This document shows positions 18,153-26,898 of a DNA stretch of 64,000 nucleotides, piece after piece. The translations under genes and the position numbers were made by a program. The notes under the pieces were generated by a model. The model made no database searches and had not been told where the DNA came from. It saw only the letters and a program-made list of their open reading frames with translations. Position 1 is the first letter of the stretch, and every line of letters begins with the position of its first letter. Origin of the DNA: MFD02979-c5 sp963705385 (GTDB lineage Bacteria > Bacteroidota > Bacteroidia > Cytophagales > Amoebophilaceae); assembly GCA_963705385.1 (NCBI GenBank), contig OY970075.1:558001-622000 (forward strand). The letters are read 5' to 3'.

Positions 18153-18535
18153 CTATTCTGTTAGTTTTTCTAGCAAAGTAGCAATGTTCTGTTTCCTTTC
18201 CTTGAGTAGCTGCTCCGCCTAGATCACCAACTTTTCAAGGTGCTTTTTATCTCCTTTTAGGAAGTCTAGGCTGAAGTCATAACAATGAAGCAGTAGCTTC
18301 AAATGCACTATCTACTAGCTCCCCATTAGCGTTCATCATATTATCAATTAGATTAGCAACATGCTTTATGTCAAAGCCATCTATGTAAGTTACCTTCTCG
18401 GTCTTTCCAGTACCTAATGACACCACTACTAGCTCTTCACGGAGAAAGTCTGGATATAACCGCAAGCATAGCTGCTATGCCAGGATTGTTGGCATAGATG
18501 CCCTCATCCACCCCGACAGAATATTCTATGTTTGT
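18153..18535 (-). pseudogene. Patatin-like phospholipase, C-terminal remnant
   Basis: Three reading frames together spell the second half of a patatin-like phospholipase. One holds SVGVDEGIYANNPGIAAML (the Asp-containing motif of the Ser-Asp dyad, normally DGG). A shifted frame holds LREELVVVSLGTGKTEK, the typical SLGTG strand, continuing to VDSAFEATASLL. A third holds FLKGDKKHLEKL and a C-terminal helix LLKERKQNIATLLEKLTE, interrupted by one TAG. At least two frameshifts and one stop rule out a functional gene, and the N-terminal half with the GxSxG serine is not recognisable upstream. Patatin-like enzymes are common effectors in intracellular bacteria. Confidence 0.72.
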
Positions 18536-18964
18536 TTACGTCCTAAAAGGATATAAAACTTTGGTAAGACAGCACTTTGTCGATAGATTTTAAAAAAAAT
18601 AGCAAAGCTTAACAAATAGAGTGCAACCATTTGCCCTACTAACAAACAGAAGCTATAAATAAAGTTATTGTACCCTCCTTGTCTAACCGGTGTCTATGGT
18701 GAACTAAATCGCTAGCCTTTTGCTCCTAGCTCATAAGGTTGTGTATAAACCTTGTAATAGGTCAGCCTCTGGACAAAGGGAAAACATACGACTTCCTTGT
18801 ATGCAAAGCTTGGAGTTGCTATAACCTACCTATATCTTGATCTGCGTGACAAGATCCTTACAGAATTGGGTATTCAACCTCCTTGATAGCTTGAAAATGT
18901 AAGTTTTTTTGAGTTCTACAGGGGTCAAAAACTGAAGTTGCTAGCAGGGGTAGGATTTTATTAT
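18536..18964. other. Gap between patatin remnant and recO
   Basis: No intact gene was found. The stretch may contain the eroded 5' part of the patatin gene, but no stop-free segment with recognisable motifs was seen in any frame. Confidence 0.35.
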
Positions 18965-19651
18965 TTACCCGATTTCCTGAAGCACTTTTAGGGACCTTAG
19001 CCTGTCTAAAGCATCGATGTGTAGCTGGTAAAACTTGAGCACCCCTGTCAATACATTTCTTCTGACCGACTTACCAAGTTTTCGATCCTCATGGGATGCT
19101 CCTGTTAACAAATCATCTAACAGCTCTATTTCTTCTTGTTGTAGTGCCCAATGCTGTCCAGAGCTACTGAGCTGGGTATTAATTTCTTGTGCATGCTTGA
19201 TACCAAAACCTAAGTAGCCACACAACTGGAGCATAAAGGTGAGGTAAAAACAATCATAACCAGCTGACTGCTGGTCAAGGGTTATTACTGCTTGCCATAA
19301 AAAATCAAAAAGTTTTTTATTGTGTTCTTCCTCACGGATGACCTTGGTTAAAAGCTCTGCTAGAAAAAGGACAATGGTTCCCTTTTTGATGTCTCCCAAG
19401 ATATTGCCAACAGGTGTATAGAGCTTCACTTCTGCCACGCGCTGTAGGTTCACATACTTTTTGTGATACACTACCATATCTAGGAGCGTGAGTGCTTGAA
19501 AAAGCGCAATGCTGTGTTTGGGCTTCTTCGTCCTCACCCCCTGAATAATATAAGTCTGTAACCCCAAAGCTTCTGTAAAGATTTTAGCAATGATAGAAGT
19601 CTCTCGGTACTTAATGCGACTTAAAACAATACCTTGGGTTTTGTGAAGCAC
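18965..19651 (-). CDS. recO: DNA repair protein RecO
   Basis: RecO, with RecR and RecF, loads RecA on SSB-coated DNA. The 228-residue protein begins with the family OB-fold pattern (TQGIVLSRIKYRETSIIAKIFTEALG), followed by YIIQGVRTKKPKHSIALFQAL and a helical C-terminal domain. The zinc-binding cysteines found in some RecO proteins are not present as a set, which is usual in Bacteroidota. The length is normal. Confidence 0.92.
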   Translation of the reverse strand: MLHKTQGIVLSRIKYRETSIIAKIFTEALGLQTYIIQGVRTKKPKHSIALFQALTLLDMVVYHKKYVNLQRVAEVKLYTPVGNILGDIKKGTIVLFLAELLTKVIREEEHNKKLFDFLWQAVITLDQQSAGYDCFYLTFMLQLCGYLGFGIKHAQEINTQLSSSGQHWALQQEEIELLDDLLTGASHEDRKLGKSVRRNVLTGVLKFYQLHIDALDRLRSLKVLQEIG

Positions 19652-19763
19652 GGTAGGTAAATATTAAAATGTGTTGCTTTTCATCATCAGTGTCTCCTAA
19701 AGGCAGTAACTCCCTACTGAAGCCAAGTGCTTAGTAAGCTGTCTGGGCTGGTAACTGGTAATT

Positions 19764-20570
19764 TTATCTACTCTTGTTACTACTGCTGCTTTTCCACCAC
19801 TTGATAAATAAGTAGCCAAACAAGCTACCACCCAGATGGGCAAAATGTGCTATGTTATCTGATGGATTGTCTTGCATACCAGCGTAGAGCTCATACACGC
19901 CATAGATGGCAACAAAGTATTTTGCTTTGATAGGGATAAAAAATACTAAAAGCTCTACGTTGGGAAATAACATAGCAAAGGCCATGAGTAGCCCGAAGAT
20001 AACGCCTGAGGCTCCTACGGTACGTATATTTGCTTTGAGTGTATATAACTGGCTTGCAATGACCTTACTTTGGGCAATGTAAACTGGGTCATCAGCATAC
20101 TCAAAAAAATTATGCGCGAATTTGTAGAAAGCCTTACAAGTAGTGTATGAAAAATGATTAAGATAAGCCTGGAAGCTTTGTGGATCAGGATGTGCTAAAT
20201 AGTCATGGCAGCGCACCTCAATGCTACTGACTTCAAGGTAGTGAATGGCTGAGTAGAGAGCTGCTGCTCCTAGACCTGTAAAGATGAAAAAGGCTACAAA
20301 CCGCTTAGAGGTTAATGTATGTTCTAAAATAGGACCGAATGTGAACAAAGCATACATGTTGCTAAACAAGTGTCCAAAGCTTGCATGGACAAACAAATGG
20401 GTGAAGAGTTGATAAGGCCTGAAATCAGTAGAAGAAATACACCGCAGCCCCAAGACATCAATGAAGTCAAACCCTAGGAAACGCTGTACTAGAAAAAGCG
20501 CAACGTTGATGAAAAGAATTTTTTTAACAATAGGGGTAAGGCTTTGCATCTGCTTTGTATAAGGTTTCAA
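19764..20570 (-). CDS. Rhomboid-family intramembrane serine protease
   Basis: The 268-residue membrane protein has about six predicted spans and the rhomboid catalytic motifs: GASGVIFG with the nucleophile Ser, and AHFAHLGGSLFGY with the catalytic His. The HASFGHLFSNMYAL segment is the conserved HxxxHxxxN of TM2. An insertion of about 70 residues between TM3 and the GASG helix (around CHDYLAHPDPQSF to VYIAQSKVIASQL) is longer than in E. coli GlpG and is often seen in Bacteroidota rhomboids. Translation could also start at Met8. The substrate is unknown. Confidence 0.9.
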   Translation of the reverse strand: MKPYTKQMQSLTPIVKKILFINVALFLVQRFLGFDFIDVLGLRCISSTDFRPYQLFTHLFVHASFGHLFSNMYALFTFGPILEHTLTSKRFVAFFIFTGLGAAALYSAIHYLEVSSIEVRCHDYLAHPDPQSFQAYLNHFSYTTCKAFYKFAHNFFEYADDPVYIAQSKVIASQLYTLKANIRTVGASGVIFGLLMAFAMLFPNVELLVFFIPIKAKYFVAIYGVYELYAGMQDNPSDNIAHFAHLGGSLFGYLFIKWWKSSSSNKSR

Positions 20571-20632
20571 TAATGAGCGCTAACCATTTTATGCACCCAT
20601 ACGAAGTGCGGTGGCTACATCTTTTTTCACAA

Positions 20633-21757
20633 CTACAACCTAAAAGTGTGGGCAATTTTCAAAGACAGGTCTAGGTACAAGATTTTGGGGTTTGCGTTGC
20701 GTTCTATGTAGTAATATGCCTGATTTAGCCAGGTAGTATAATCCTTGATTTGCTGGTCAGTCAAAGTCTGCCTCAGTTTGTGGCTAAATTCTTGCTCTGC
20801 CGCAGCGGTCCTTGTAAGGTCTGGTTGCCCAAACTTGATGACCAATGCTTCTCGCATCATATGTAAGCAGTAAGCTAAGAAGTGCTTTTGGTCTTCTTTA
20901 GGCATCTGTTGAAAAGCCTCTGCTTGGGCGAGTAGCTGCGCAAAGCTGGGGGTATAGCACAACCGCATCCAGATTTTGAACTGATCGAAATGGGTTGCTG
21001 GGGTATCTACAGCAAGTTTAAGGGCTTTGTTAAAATTACCATCAGCCATCAGCACAATCTGCGCGAGCCGTTGTTGGTCTAGGGAACACTGCTGTACAAG
21101 CATGCTTGACAATGCTGTGTCTGTAAAAGCAGGGATATGAACTTGCTGCGTGCGTGAGCGGATGGTACTGAGTACTTTGTCAGGGTGAACATTGACTAAT
21201 AAAAAGAGCGTGTGAGGAGGGGGTTCTTCTAAAACTTTAAGGAGTGCATTGGCAGCTGTTGGGTGTAGGTATTCTGGCAGCCAGATAAGTACAACCTTAT
21301 AAAATGCTTCAAACGCTTTTAGGCTTACATACTGGGTAATCTGCCGTGCTTCTTCTTTTGGGATGTTAAGCTGCTTGTTTTCGCTACCTAGGTAATAATT
21401 CCAATCACTTACATTTCCATAAGGATGTTCATGCAGAAAAGCACGCCATGCTTTCAGGAAATTTGTACTGACTACATCTTTGCCTGTAAACTGCTTCGTG
21501 GGGCTCGTAGGAAAAACAAACATTACGTCTGGGTGGATTAGCTTTTGCATCTTTATACAAGGTCCACACTGGCCACAGGCATCTTCCTTTTGTCTGTTTT
21601 GGCAGTGTAGATAAGTTGCAAAGGCCAAAGCCAAGGGCAGTTTAGCACTTCCCTCAGGTCCCCAAAATAATTGTGCATGCGGCACCTGGTGGGTTTGCAC
21701 CATGTTTACAAGGCGCTGTTTAATGGGCTCATATCCTTGGATAACTTTAAATTGCAT
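20633..21757 (-). CDS. holB: DNA polymerase III delta prime subunit
   Basis: Delta prime is the stator subunit of the clamp loader. The start is the ATG at 21757 (MQFKVIQGYEP), because the 89 residues encoded further upstream in frame overlap the GlmU-like gene and look non-coding. Features: the degenerate P-loop GPEGSAK, the four-cysteine zinc module (CQN...CGQCGPC), TAANALLKVLEEPPPHTLFLL, and the sensor region STIRSRTQ where SRC is usual. The gene begins 2 bp after the stop of the GlmU-like gene, so the two are one transcript. Confidence 0.93.
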   Translation of the reverse strand: MQFKVIQGYEPIKQRLVNMVQTHQVPHAQLFWGPEGSAKLPLALAFATYLHCQNRQKEDACGQCGPCIKMQKLIHPDVMFVFPTSPTKQFTGKDVVSTNFLKAWRAFLHEHPYGNVSDWNYYLGSENKQLNIPKEEARQITQYVSLKAFEAFYKVVLIWLPEYLHPTAANALLKVLEEPPPHTLFLLVNVHPDKVLSTIRSRTQQVHIPAFTDTALSSMLVQQCSLDQQRLAQIVLMADGNFNKALKLAVDTPATHFDQFKIWMRLCYTPSFAQLLAQAEAFQQMPKEDQKHFLAYCLHMMREALVIKFGQPDLTRTAAAEQEFSHKLRQTLTDQQIKDYTTWLNQAYYYIERNANPKILYLDLSLKIAHTFRL

Positions 21758-21759
21758 GC

Positions 21760-22968
21760 TTATTGCTCCCCTTGAGCACGGTAATGGGCAGTAGCATGCC
21801 ATATATGGGTGAGCATGTATGCATCTGCCTCTGTAAGTTGTACTGTACGCCGCTGCATCATGCGTGCAGCTGTTTTCAGGGCTCTTGCTATAGAGTAAGT
21901 TGTCCCGTACAGCTTGTCCCCCCAGGTAAAAGAAGGAACAAACTGCTCTGGAAAGTTTGCGCCAAACACATTGGCACTGACCCCTACTACGGTCCCTGTA
22001 TTGAACCTTGTATTGATGGCACACTTGCTATGGTCACCCATAAAAAGTCCGCAGAACTGTAGTTTTGTATCTATAAGGCCTTTTTGCTGGTAATCCCACA
22101 CTTTTACTTCCCCATAGTCATTCCTCAAGTTAGAAGTATTGGTACCTGCTCCTAGGTTGCACCACTCACCAAGCACAGAGTTGCCTAAAAAGCCATCATG
22201 GACTTTATTGGTGTAACCAAAAATGACTGCATTACTGACTTCGCCTCCTACTCTGGCATGGGGACCAATGGTAGTAGCATTGCGTATTTTAGCTCCTATA
22301 CTGATTTGCGCATGGTTACAGATGGCAGTAGGCCCTTGAATGATAGCACCTTCTTGTATGATAGCATGCTTACCAATATAAATAGGACCTAGCTCAGCAT
22401 TGAAAAAGGCTGCCTTGATAGTGGCTCCTTCTTCCACAAAAATGGCTTTCTCATTGTAGGCGATGGTATGCCGATCGTGAATACCTTGCGTTTTTCTCCC
22501 TCTACAAATTCGTTGAAAATCTCTTCTTAACTCCTGGTTGTTGAGCAAGAAGATATCCCATTTATCTTTGAGCTGTGTGATAGGGTCTTCAAAGGACACT
22601 TTTTTAAGGCCAAGATGGTCAAAGTCATTGTTCTGGAATGCTTTAAGTAGCTTTTCATCCCCACAACAAGCAATTAATTCATTGCCTTTGACGAGCTTTT
22701 CGTTGGGTTGTAGTTGCTTGATCGCCTCTACTAGCATCTCTTCAGGACAAACGGTGCTGTTGATACACAGGTTTGTTTTGGCTTTTACACAGGGAAATTT
22801 GCTGTTGAGGTAAGGGGAGGTAATAAATGAGAAGTCTCCTTGAAAGTAGTACTGCCACTTTTCTTGAATCGTAACAATGCCAAGCCTTATGCTGGACAAA
22901 GCTCTTGTAAAGGAAAAAGGCTTGAGGGCTTCTTGTGCCTGAAGCGTATCAAATAGCACAATGTTCAT
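21760..22968 (-). CDS. Bacteroidota alternative GlmU-like nucleotidyltransferase/acetyltransferase
   Basis: This is a roughly 402-residue protein of the TIGR03991 type, proposed to replace GlmU in Bacteroidota in making UDP-N-acetylglucosamine from glucosamine-1-phosphate. The N-terminal half (MNIVLFDTLQAQEALKPFSFTRALSSIRLG) is a divergent nucleotidyltransferase. The C-terminal half is a left-handed beta-helix of hexapeptide repeats (IGKHAIIQEGAIIQG, HARVGGEVSNAVIFG, LGAGTNTSNLRNDYG). The start is the second Met, at 22968, which matches the family N-terminus. It is co-transcribed with holB. If active it would feed cell-wall or LPS synthesis. Confidence 0.88.
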   Translation of the reverse strand: MNIVLFDTLQAQEALKPFSFTRALSSIRLGIVTIQEKWQYYFQGDFSFITSPYLNSKFPCVKAKTNLCINSTVCPEEMLVEAIKQLQPNEKLVKGNELIACCGDEKLLKAFQNNDFDHLGLKKVSFEDPITQLKDKWDIFLLNNQELRRDFQRICRGRKTQGIHDRHTIAYNEKAIFVEEGATIKAAFFNAELGPIYIGKHAIIQEGAIIQGPTAICNHAQISIGAKIRNATTIGPHARVGGEVSNAVIFGYTNKVHDGFLGNSVLGEWCNLGAGTNTSNLRNDYGEVKVWDYQQKGLIDTKLQFCGLFMGDHSKCAINTRFNTGTVVGVSANVFGANFPEQFVPSFTWGDKLYGTTYSIARALKTAARMMQRRTVQLTEADAYMLTHIWHATAHYRAQGEQ

Positions 22969-23137
22969 AGACAAGGATTTTTAATCCTGAAGCATTTTGG
23001 GCATGGATAGAACAGACATGGTTGCATGGCTACTGGATACCTCAGAGACACCAGAATAGGAGGGAAGGGCCTGTTATGCTTTGGGGGATACGGAGCTGCC
23101 CCCATGTACTTTGCTGCGGAAAGAGACCAATGGCTAT

Positions 23138-23383
23138 TTACTTCTTTTGGTACTTCTGGCGGAATTTTTCTACTCTTCCTGCTGTGTCTACAAAAATTTT
23201 CTTTCCTGTGTAAAAAGGATGTGAAACAGCGCTAATCTCTACTTTCACCAAGGGATATTCTTTACCATCTTCCCACTGGATAGTATCTTTAGAGCGCATC
23301 GTAGAGCGTGTCAGGAATTTAACATTGCTTGAAGTATCTAAGAAAACGACTTCTCTGTATTCTGGATGGATGCCTTTTTTCAT
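23138..23383 (-). CDS. rpmE2: Ribosomal protein L31, type B
   Basis: This is an 81-residue L31 protein of the 50S subunit. It starts at MKKGIHPEYREVVFLDTSS and has the type B features: no zinc-binding cysteines, and the FYTGKKIFVDTAGRVEKF C-terminal block. A start two codons upstream is possible but less like the family. A Bacteroidota-type promoter lies about 30 bases upstream. Confidence 0.96.
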   Translation of the reverse strand: MKKGIHPEYREVVFLDTSSNVKFLTRSTMRSKDTIQWEDGKEYPLVKVEISAVSHPFYTGKKIFVDTAGRVEKFRQKYQKK

Positions 23384-23414
23384 AATCAAACTACTCTGTT
23401 TTTTTGTACAAATG

Positions 23415-23443
23415 CAAACTTACTAAAAAACTTTAAAAAGAAA
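23415..23443 (-). promoter_or_regulatory. Promoter of rpmE2
   Basis: On the minus strand TTTC (23443-23440) is followed after 17 nt by a perfect -7 element TAAGTTTG (23422-23415). The leader to the rpmE2 ATG would be about 25 nt. Confidence 0.5.
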
Positions 23444-23681
23444 GCTACCAAGGGTATTCCTTGACAAAGCCTCTGAGCTAGCATGAAGGGGATGAACTGC
23501 TTTTAGGCTTGCTCTTTTGTAGCTATTTATTTTTTCTAGCCCCAGAGGCCTTTCATGGGCCATTACCTACCAGCAAGGTGAACATAAGCCTTGACTTTTC
23601 TGTTAAGATTTACAAGCTTCAATCTCAGCCAGGGTTTAGCCCAACTATCCACAGGCCCACGACCACCAAAGACAAATACTT

Positions 23682-24302
23682 ATGCTCAACAACGATGAAT
23701 TAGTAGATTATTTAGTGAGGCATAGAAAGCTAAGGACCCCTTCAATTATCGCTGCTTTTCAAGCAGTAGATAGAAAAGATTTTGTATGTCCAGAAACAAG
23801 AAGTTGGGCTTATGAAGATTATCCATTAAGCATTGGTTACGATGCCACTATCTCGCAGCCCACTACCGTAGCTTTTATGTTAGAAAAGCTAGATCCGCAA
23901 GCAGGAGAAAAAATTCTAGATATTGGATCTGGTTCAGGATGGACTACTGCGTTGCTGGCACAAATCGTAGGAGCAAAGGGGTCAGTGCATGGCGTTGAAA
24001 TAATCCCAGAATTGGTAGAATTTGGCAACAAGAATCTAAAAAAGTATGGCTTGACCAATGCAGCAATCGTGCAGGCAGAAAAGGCACTAGGACTGAAGGA
24101 CAGAGCCCCATTTGATAAAATATTAGTTTCTGCTAGCATCGATCAAGTACCAGAAGAGATAATGGCACAATTAGTCGTCGGTGGCACCTTAGTGATTCCT
24201 ATAAAAACAGCTATTGACCAGGTTAAAAAAATATCAGCAACACAAAACAACATTAACACATATTCTGGTTTTGTATTCGTACCCTTGCAAGGGGTAACCT
24301 AG
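23682..24302 (+). CDS. pcm: Protein-L-isoaspartate O-methyltransferase
   Basis: This SAM-dependent enzyme repairs isoaspartyl residues in damaged proteins. The 206-residue sequence has the N-terminal AFQAVDRKDFVCPE block, the YDATISQPTTVAFMLEKL motif specific to this family, and the SAM-binding DIGSGSGWTTALLAQ loop followed by GVEIIPEL. The length is normal. The gene is convergent with mazG, with an 18-bp gap. Confidence 0.92.
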   Translation: MLNNDELVDYLVRHRKLRTPSIIAAFQAVDRKDFVCPETRSWAYEDYPLSIGYDATISQPTTVAFMLEKLDPQAGEKILDIGSGSGWTTALLAQIVGAKGSVHGVEIIPELVEFGNKNLKKYGLTNAAIVQAEKALGLKDRAPFDKILVSASIDQVPEEIMAQLVVGGTLVIPIKTAIDQVKKISATQNNINTYSGFVFVPLQGVT

Positions 24303-24320
24303 CGCTTATGAAGCCCTGAT

Positions 24321-25133
24321 TTATTTAGCACCCGTCTGCTTTTTGGCTTGCTTCCAGTAGTTGTTCATTTCTTTGAATGAAAGTTGGGTAAGCTGTTTTC
24401 CATCTTGCATAACTTGGTGTTCTAAGTGTTGAAATCTTTGTATGAATTTTCTATTAACTTTTTCTAAAGCTTCCTCTGGGTTGACTTCAATAAAACTTGC
24501 ATAATTAACCAAAGAGAAGAGTAAGTTTCCGAACTCTTGTTGTACTCTTTCCTGTTGCTTAGCTACACCTTCATGAGTCTCGCGAGCCAATGCTTGCATT
24601 GCTTCCTGAACTTTGCGCCATACTTCTTCTTTTTGTTGCCCATCAAAGCCCACGGTACTTACCTTTTCCTGTATGCGCATTGCCTTGATAAGGCTGGGGA
24701 GAGATCGGGGGACCCCATTGAGCACTGATTGGTTGCCTTTTTCTTTGAGTTTGAGCTTTTCCCAATTTTGTCTTACTGCCTGGGCATCTTTGGCTTGTGC
24801 CTCTCCATAAATGTGCGGATGGCGGTAAATAAGCTTTTCACACAGGGTTTGGATCACGCTTTTTATTGTGAAAGCTTGGATTTCTGAAGCAATACGGGCA
24901 TAAAATACAATGTGTAAAAGCAGATCTCCCAACTCCTTCTTGACCTCTTCCATATCACCCTGAAAAATAGCTTCAGAGAGTTCAAAGGTTTCCTCAATGG
25001 TCAAGTGTCTCAGGCTCTCCATTGTTTGCTGCTGGTCCCACGGACATTTTTCCCGCAGATTATCCATAATGGCTAAAAGGCGATTAAAAGCTTGGAGTGA
25101 GTCACCTTGGGGCAATGCTTTGTTAGAATCCAT
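24321..25133 (-). CDS. mazG: Nucleoside triphosphate pyrophosphohydrolase MazG
   Basis: MazG hydrolyses NTPs and dNTPs to monophosphates and removes abnormal nucleotides. The 270 residues form two MazG domains. The first carries LREKCPWDQQQTMESL, EETFELSEAI and KKELGDLLLHIVFYARI, which supply the ExxE and ExxD metal ligands. The second has EFGNLLFSLVNYASF, where the metal-binding ExxD is degraded to EFGN. The length is typical. Confidence 0.94.
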   Translation of the reverse strand: MDSNKALPQGDSLQAFNRLLAIMDNLREKCPWDQQQTMESLRHLTIEETFELSEAIFQGDMEEVKKELGDLLLHIVFYARIASEIQAFTIKSVIQTLCEKLIYRHPHIYGEAQAKDAQAVRQNWEKLKLKEKGNQSVLNGVPRSLPSLIKAMRIQEKVSTVGFDGQQKEEVWRKVQEAMQALARETHEGVAKQQERVQQEFGNLLFSLVNYASFIEVNPEEALEKVNRKFIQRFQHLEHQVMQDGKQLTQLSFKEMNNYWKQAKKQTGAK

Positions 25134-25375
25134 GGGTTATAGAGTAGTTTACAGGCTTTGCTAACATACAAGTTTCATCAATAAAATTTATTTCAACTCT
25201 TCAATCAATGCAGTAATACGCAAAAGAAGTTATTGTACTATCTGTGCAACGTAAGCTAAAAGCTGTCTGCAGAGGAGGAAAATTCTAACAGACTTTTATG
25301 AGATACAAAGCTTCTTTTTTATAAAAAAATCACCGTAAAGTTCTAAACCCAAGCAATGCATCCATAGGCTAGTCA

Positions 25376-26251
25376 TTAATTCCTTACATCCAGCCCCCAG
25401 TGCAGCTTCTGACGTAGTACGTCAAACATATTGTCATGACCTACCTTAACCAGCTTTGCCTGAAAAGGAGCCTTTTTAACAGTTAGTGCTACATTAGTGC
25501 GAATAGCTTGGGAACGGCCGTCAAGCGCTACTAAAAATTTCTGATTCCTACTTTCTAGCTTAAAAGTCAATACAGCACTGTCTGGTACCACTAGAGGTCT
25601 GACAGCAAGGTTGTGGGGGCTGACTGGGGTAATGAGCAAGTTATGGGCACTGGGCAATATGATGGGCCCACCACAACTTAAAGAGTAGCCTGTAGACCCC
25701 GTGGGTGTGGCCACAACCAGCCCATCAGCCCAGTAGGTGGTACGCAATGCACCGTTAATGCAGGCATGGATAGCAATCATAGAAGAAGTGTCTTGTTTTA
25801 AAAAAGCTACTTCGTTCAAGGCACACCCAGAGTGTTTTAGAGCTGCTCCATTGACTTCTAGCTGCAAAAGGGTACGCGCATCTATGCTATAATTGCCTTG
25901 CCAATAGCTTTCTAAAGCTGCTACCGCCTTTTCAGGCGCTACTGTAGCCAGAAAACCCATCCTTCCTGTATTCATGCCTAGCACAGGTATTTCAGCAGCA
26001 CTGACATAATTTACTGCTTCTAACAGTGTACCGTCTCCACCCAGGCTGATCATCAAATCTGCGTGCCTTAGGTCATCCTTTTGCACAAAGGGGCTTAATC
26101 TTGGTAACTGGGTAGGGGTAGCTTTTAGTAGGTCATATAATGGCTGTGAAACTAAGAGGTCAGCTTGACCCTCAAGCAGGACTTTGAGCAAACCCTTGAT
26201 AACAGGGAGGGTAGCTTCAGCGATCCCTTTACTGTGTAATGCTATTTGCAT
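25376..26251 (-). CDS. nadK: NAD kinase
   Basis: The enzyme phosphorylates NAD to NADP. The 291-residue protein has the GGDGT motif (LGGDGTLLEAV, about residues 69-79), the NTGRMGFLATV segment, and the C-terminal DGLVVATPTGSTGYSLSCGGP block that forms the active site. All key residues are present. It would act on imported or salvaged NAD; no NAD synthesis genes are in the window. A small decayed ORF lies directly upstream. Confidence 0.96.
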   Translation of the reverse strand: MQIALHSKGIAEATLPVIKGLLKVLLEGQADLLVSQPLYDLLKATPTQLPRLSPFVQKDDLRHADLMISLGGDGTLLEAVNYVSAAEIPVLGMNTGRMGFLATVAPEKAVAALESYWQGNYSIDARTLLQLEVNGAALKHSGCALNEVAFLKQDTSSMIAIHACINGALRTTYWADGLVVATPTGSTGYSLSCGGPIILPSAHNLLITPVSPHNLAVRPLVVPDSAVLTFKLESRNQKFLVALDGRSQAIRTNVALTVKKAPFQAKLVKVGHDNMFDVLRQKLHWGLDVRN

Positions 26252-26266
26252 ACAATGAGCTGATAA

Positions 26267-26503
26267 TTATGAATGTCTAAGTCTTTCTATTTCCATGCCC
26301 AGCGCAAAGTCGTTCAGCTGCTTATCAAAGTCACGCAAAATAGGAGTTGGATGATACAGGCTGTTAGACCCTTGCACAGGTGGTTTATCCTTGCCTAAAG
26401 TAACTAACAGGACATTAGTACCAATCTGATACCAGCTGTATGCCTTTTGCTAGCTATTGAAGGCCCTAAGCCTATCTGCTGTTATAAGGGCAAAGTAATC
26501 CAT
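26267..26503 (-). pseudogene. Short ORF with in-frame amber codon, unknown
   Basis: An ATG at 26503-26501 opens a frame (MDYFALITADRLRAFNS) that meets TAG after 17 codons and then continues coding-like for 61 codons (QKAYSWYQIGTNVLLVTLG... to MEIERLRHS) before TAA at 26269-26267. The read-through product would be 78 residues. I do not recognise a family. It ends 16 bp upstream of nadK on the same strand. It is either a decayed gene or the fragment of a longer one. Confidence 0.35.
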
Positions 26504-26520
26504 TTATTTCAATTTTTTAA

Positions 26521-26806
26521 TTGACTAAACTAGGAGCAGATGTCAACAAGTTGTACTTGGAGTACCCACCAATGGGGAGAAGCAGATGAGAACACCTTTT
26601 ATTAGGACTACCAAACTCCCTGGGAGCGTGCCCTAGATTTGGAGGACATTTGCGCAAGCACGAAAAAAATAGGATTAACATGGTCTGCAAGTGAAAAATC
26701 ACCCATATAGCGGGCCAAATATTATCGTGGCTTCTATGATGAAATTGTCAATGCATTCTGTGCAATCGACAGTAGTATACAAGCCGAGTTTGAGGATGAG
26801 GAGTAA
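26521..26806 (+). pseudogene. Degenerate ORF, possibly from an ankyrin-type gene
   Basis: One frame reads LTKLGADVNKLYLEYPPMG before a stop; LGADVN is the hallmark of an ankyrin-repeat junction. A second frame continues with QWGEADENTFY, DYQTPWERALDLEDI and, after another stop, YYRGFYDEIVNAFCAIDS to a TAA at 26804. Two in-frame TAG codons and at least one frameshift are needed to join them, so this is a pseudogene. The ankyrin assignment rests on one short motif and is weak. Confidence 0.35.
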
Positions 26807-26898
26807 AGAGATTGAGTTTCAGGTTAAGCATGATGGGCTGGAATATTGAAGATTAAGAGATGAACCTTGCTGATTTGTAACTATTAGCCCTTGCATGC

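Noticed and set aside
20633..22024. Longer version of holB starting at 22024
   Set aside because: The added 89 residues overlap the GlmU-like gene and are rich in Cys and His, unlike delta prime proteins.
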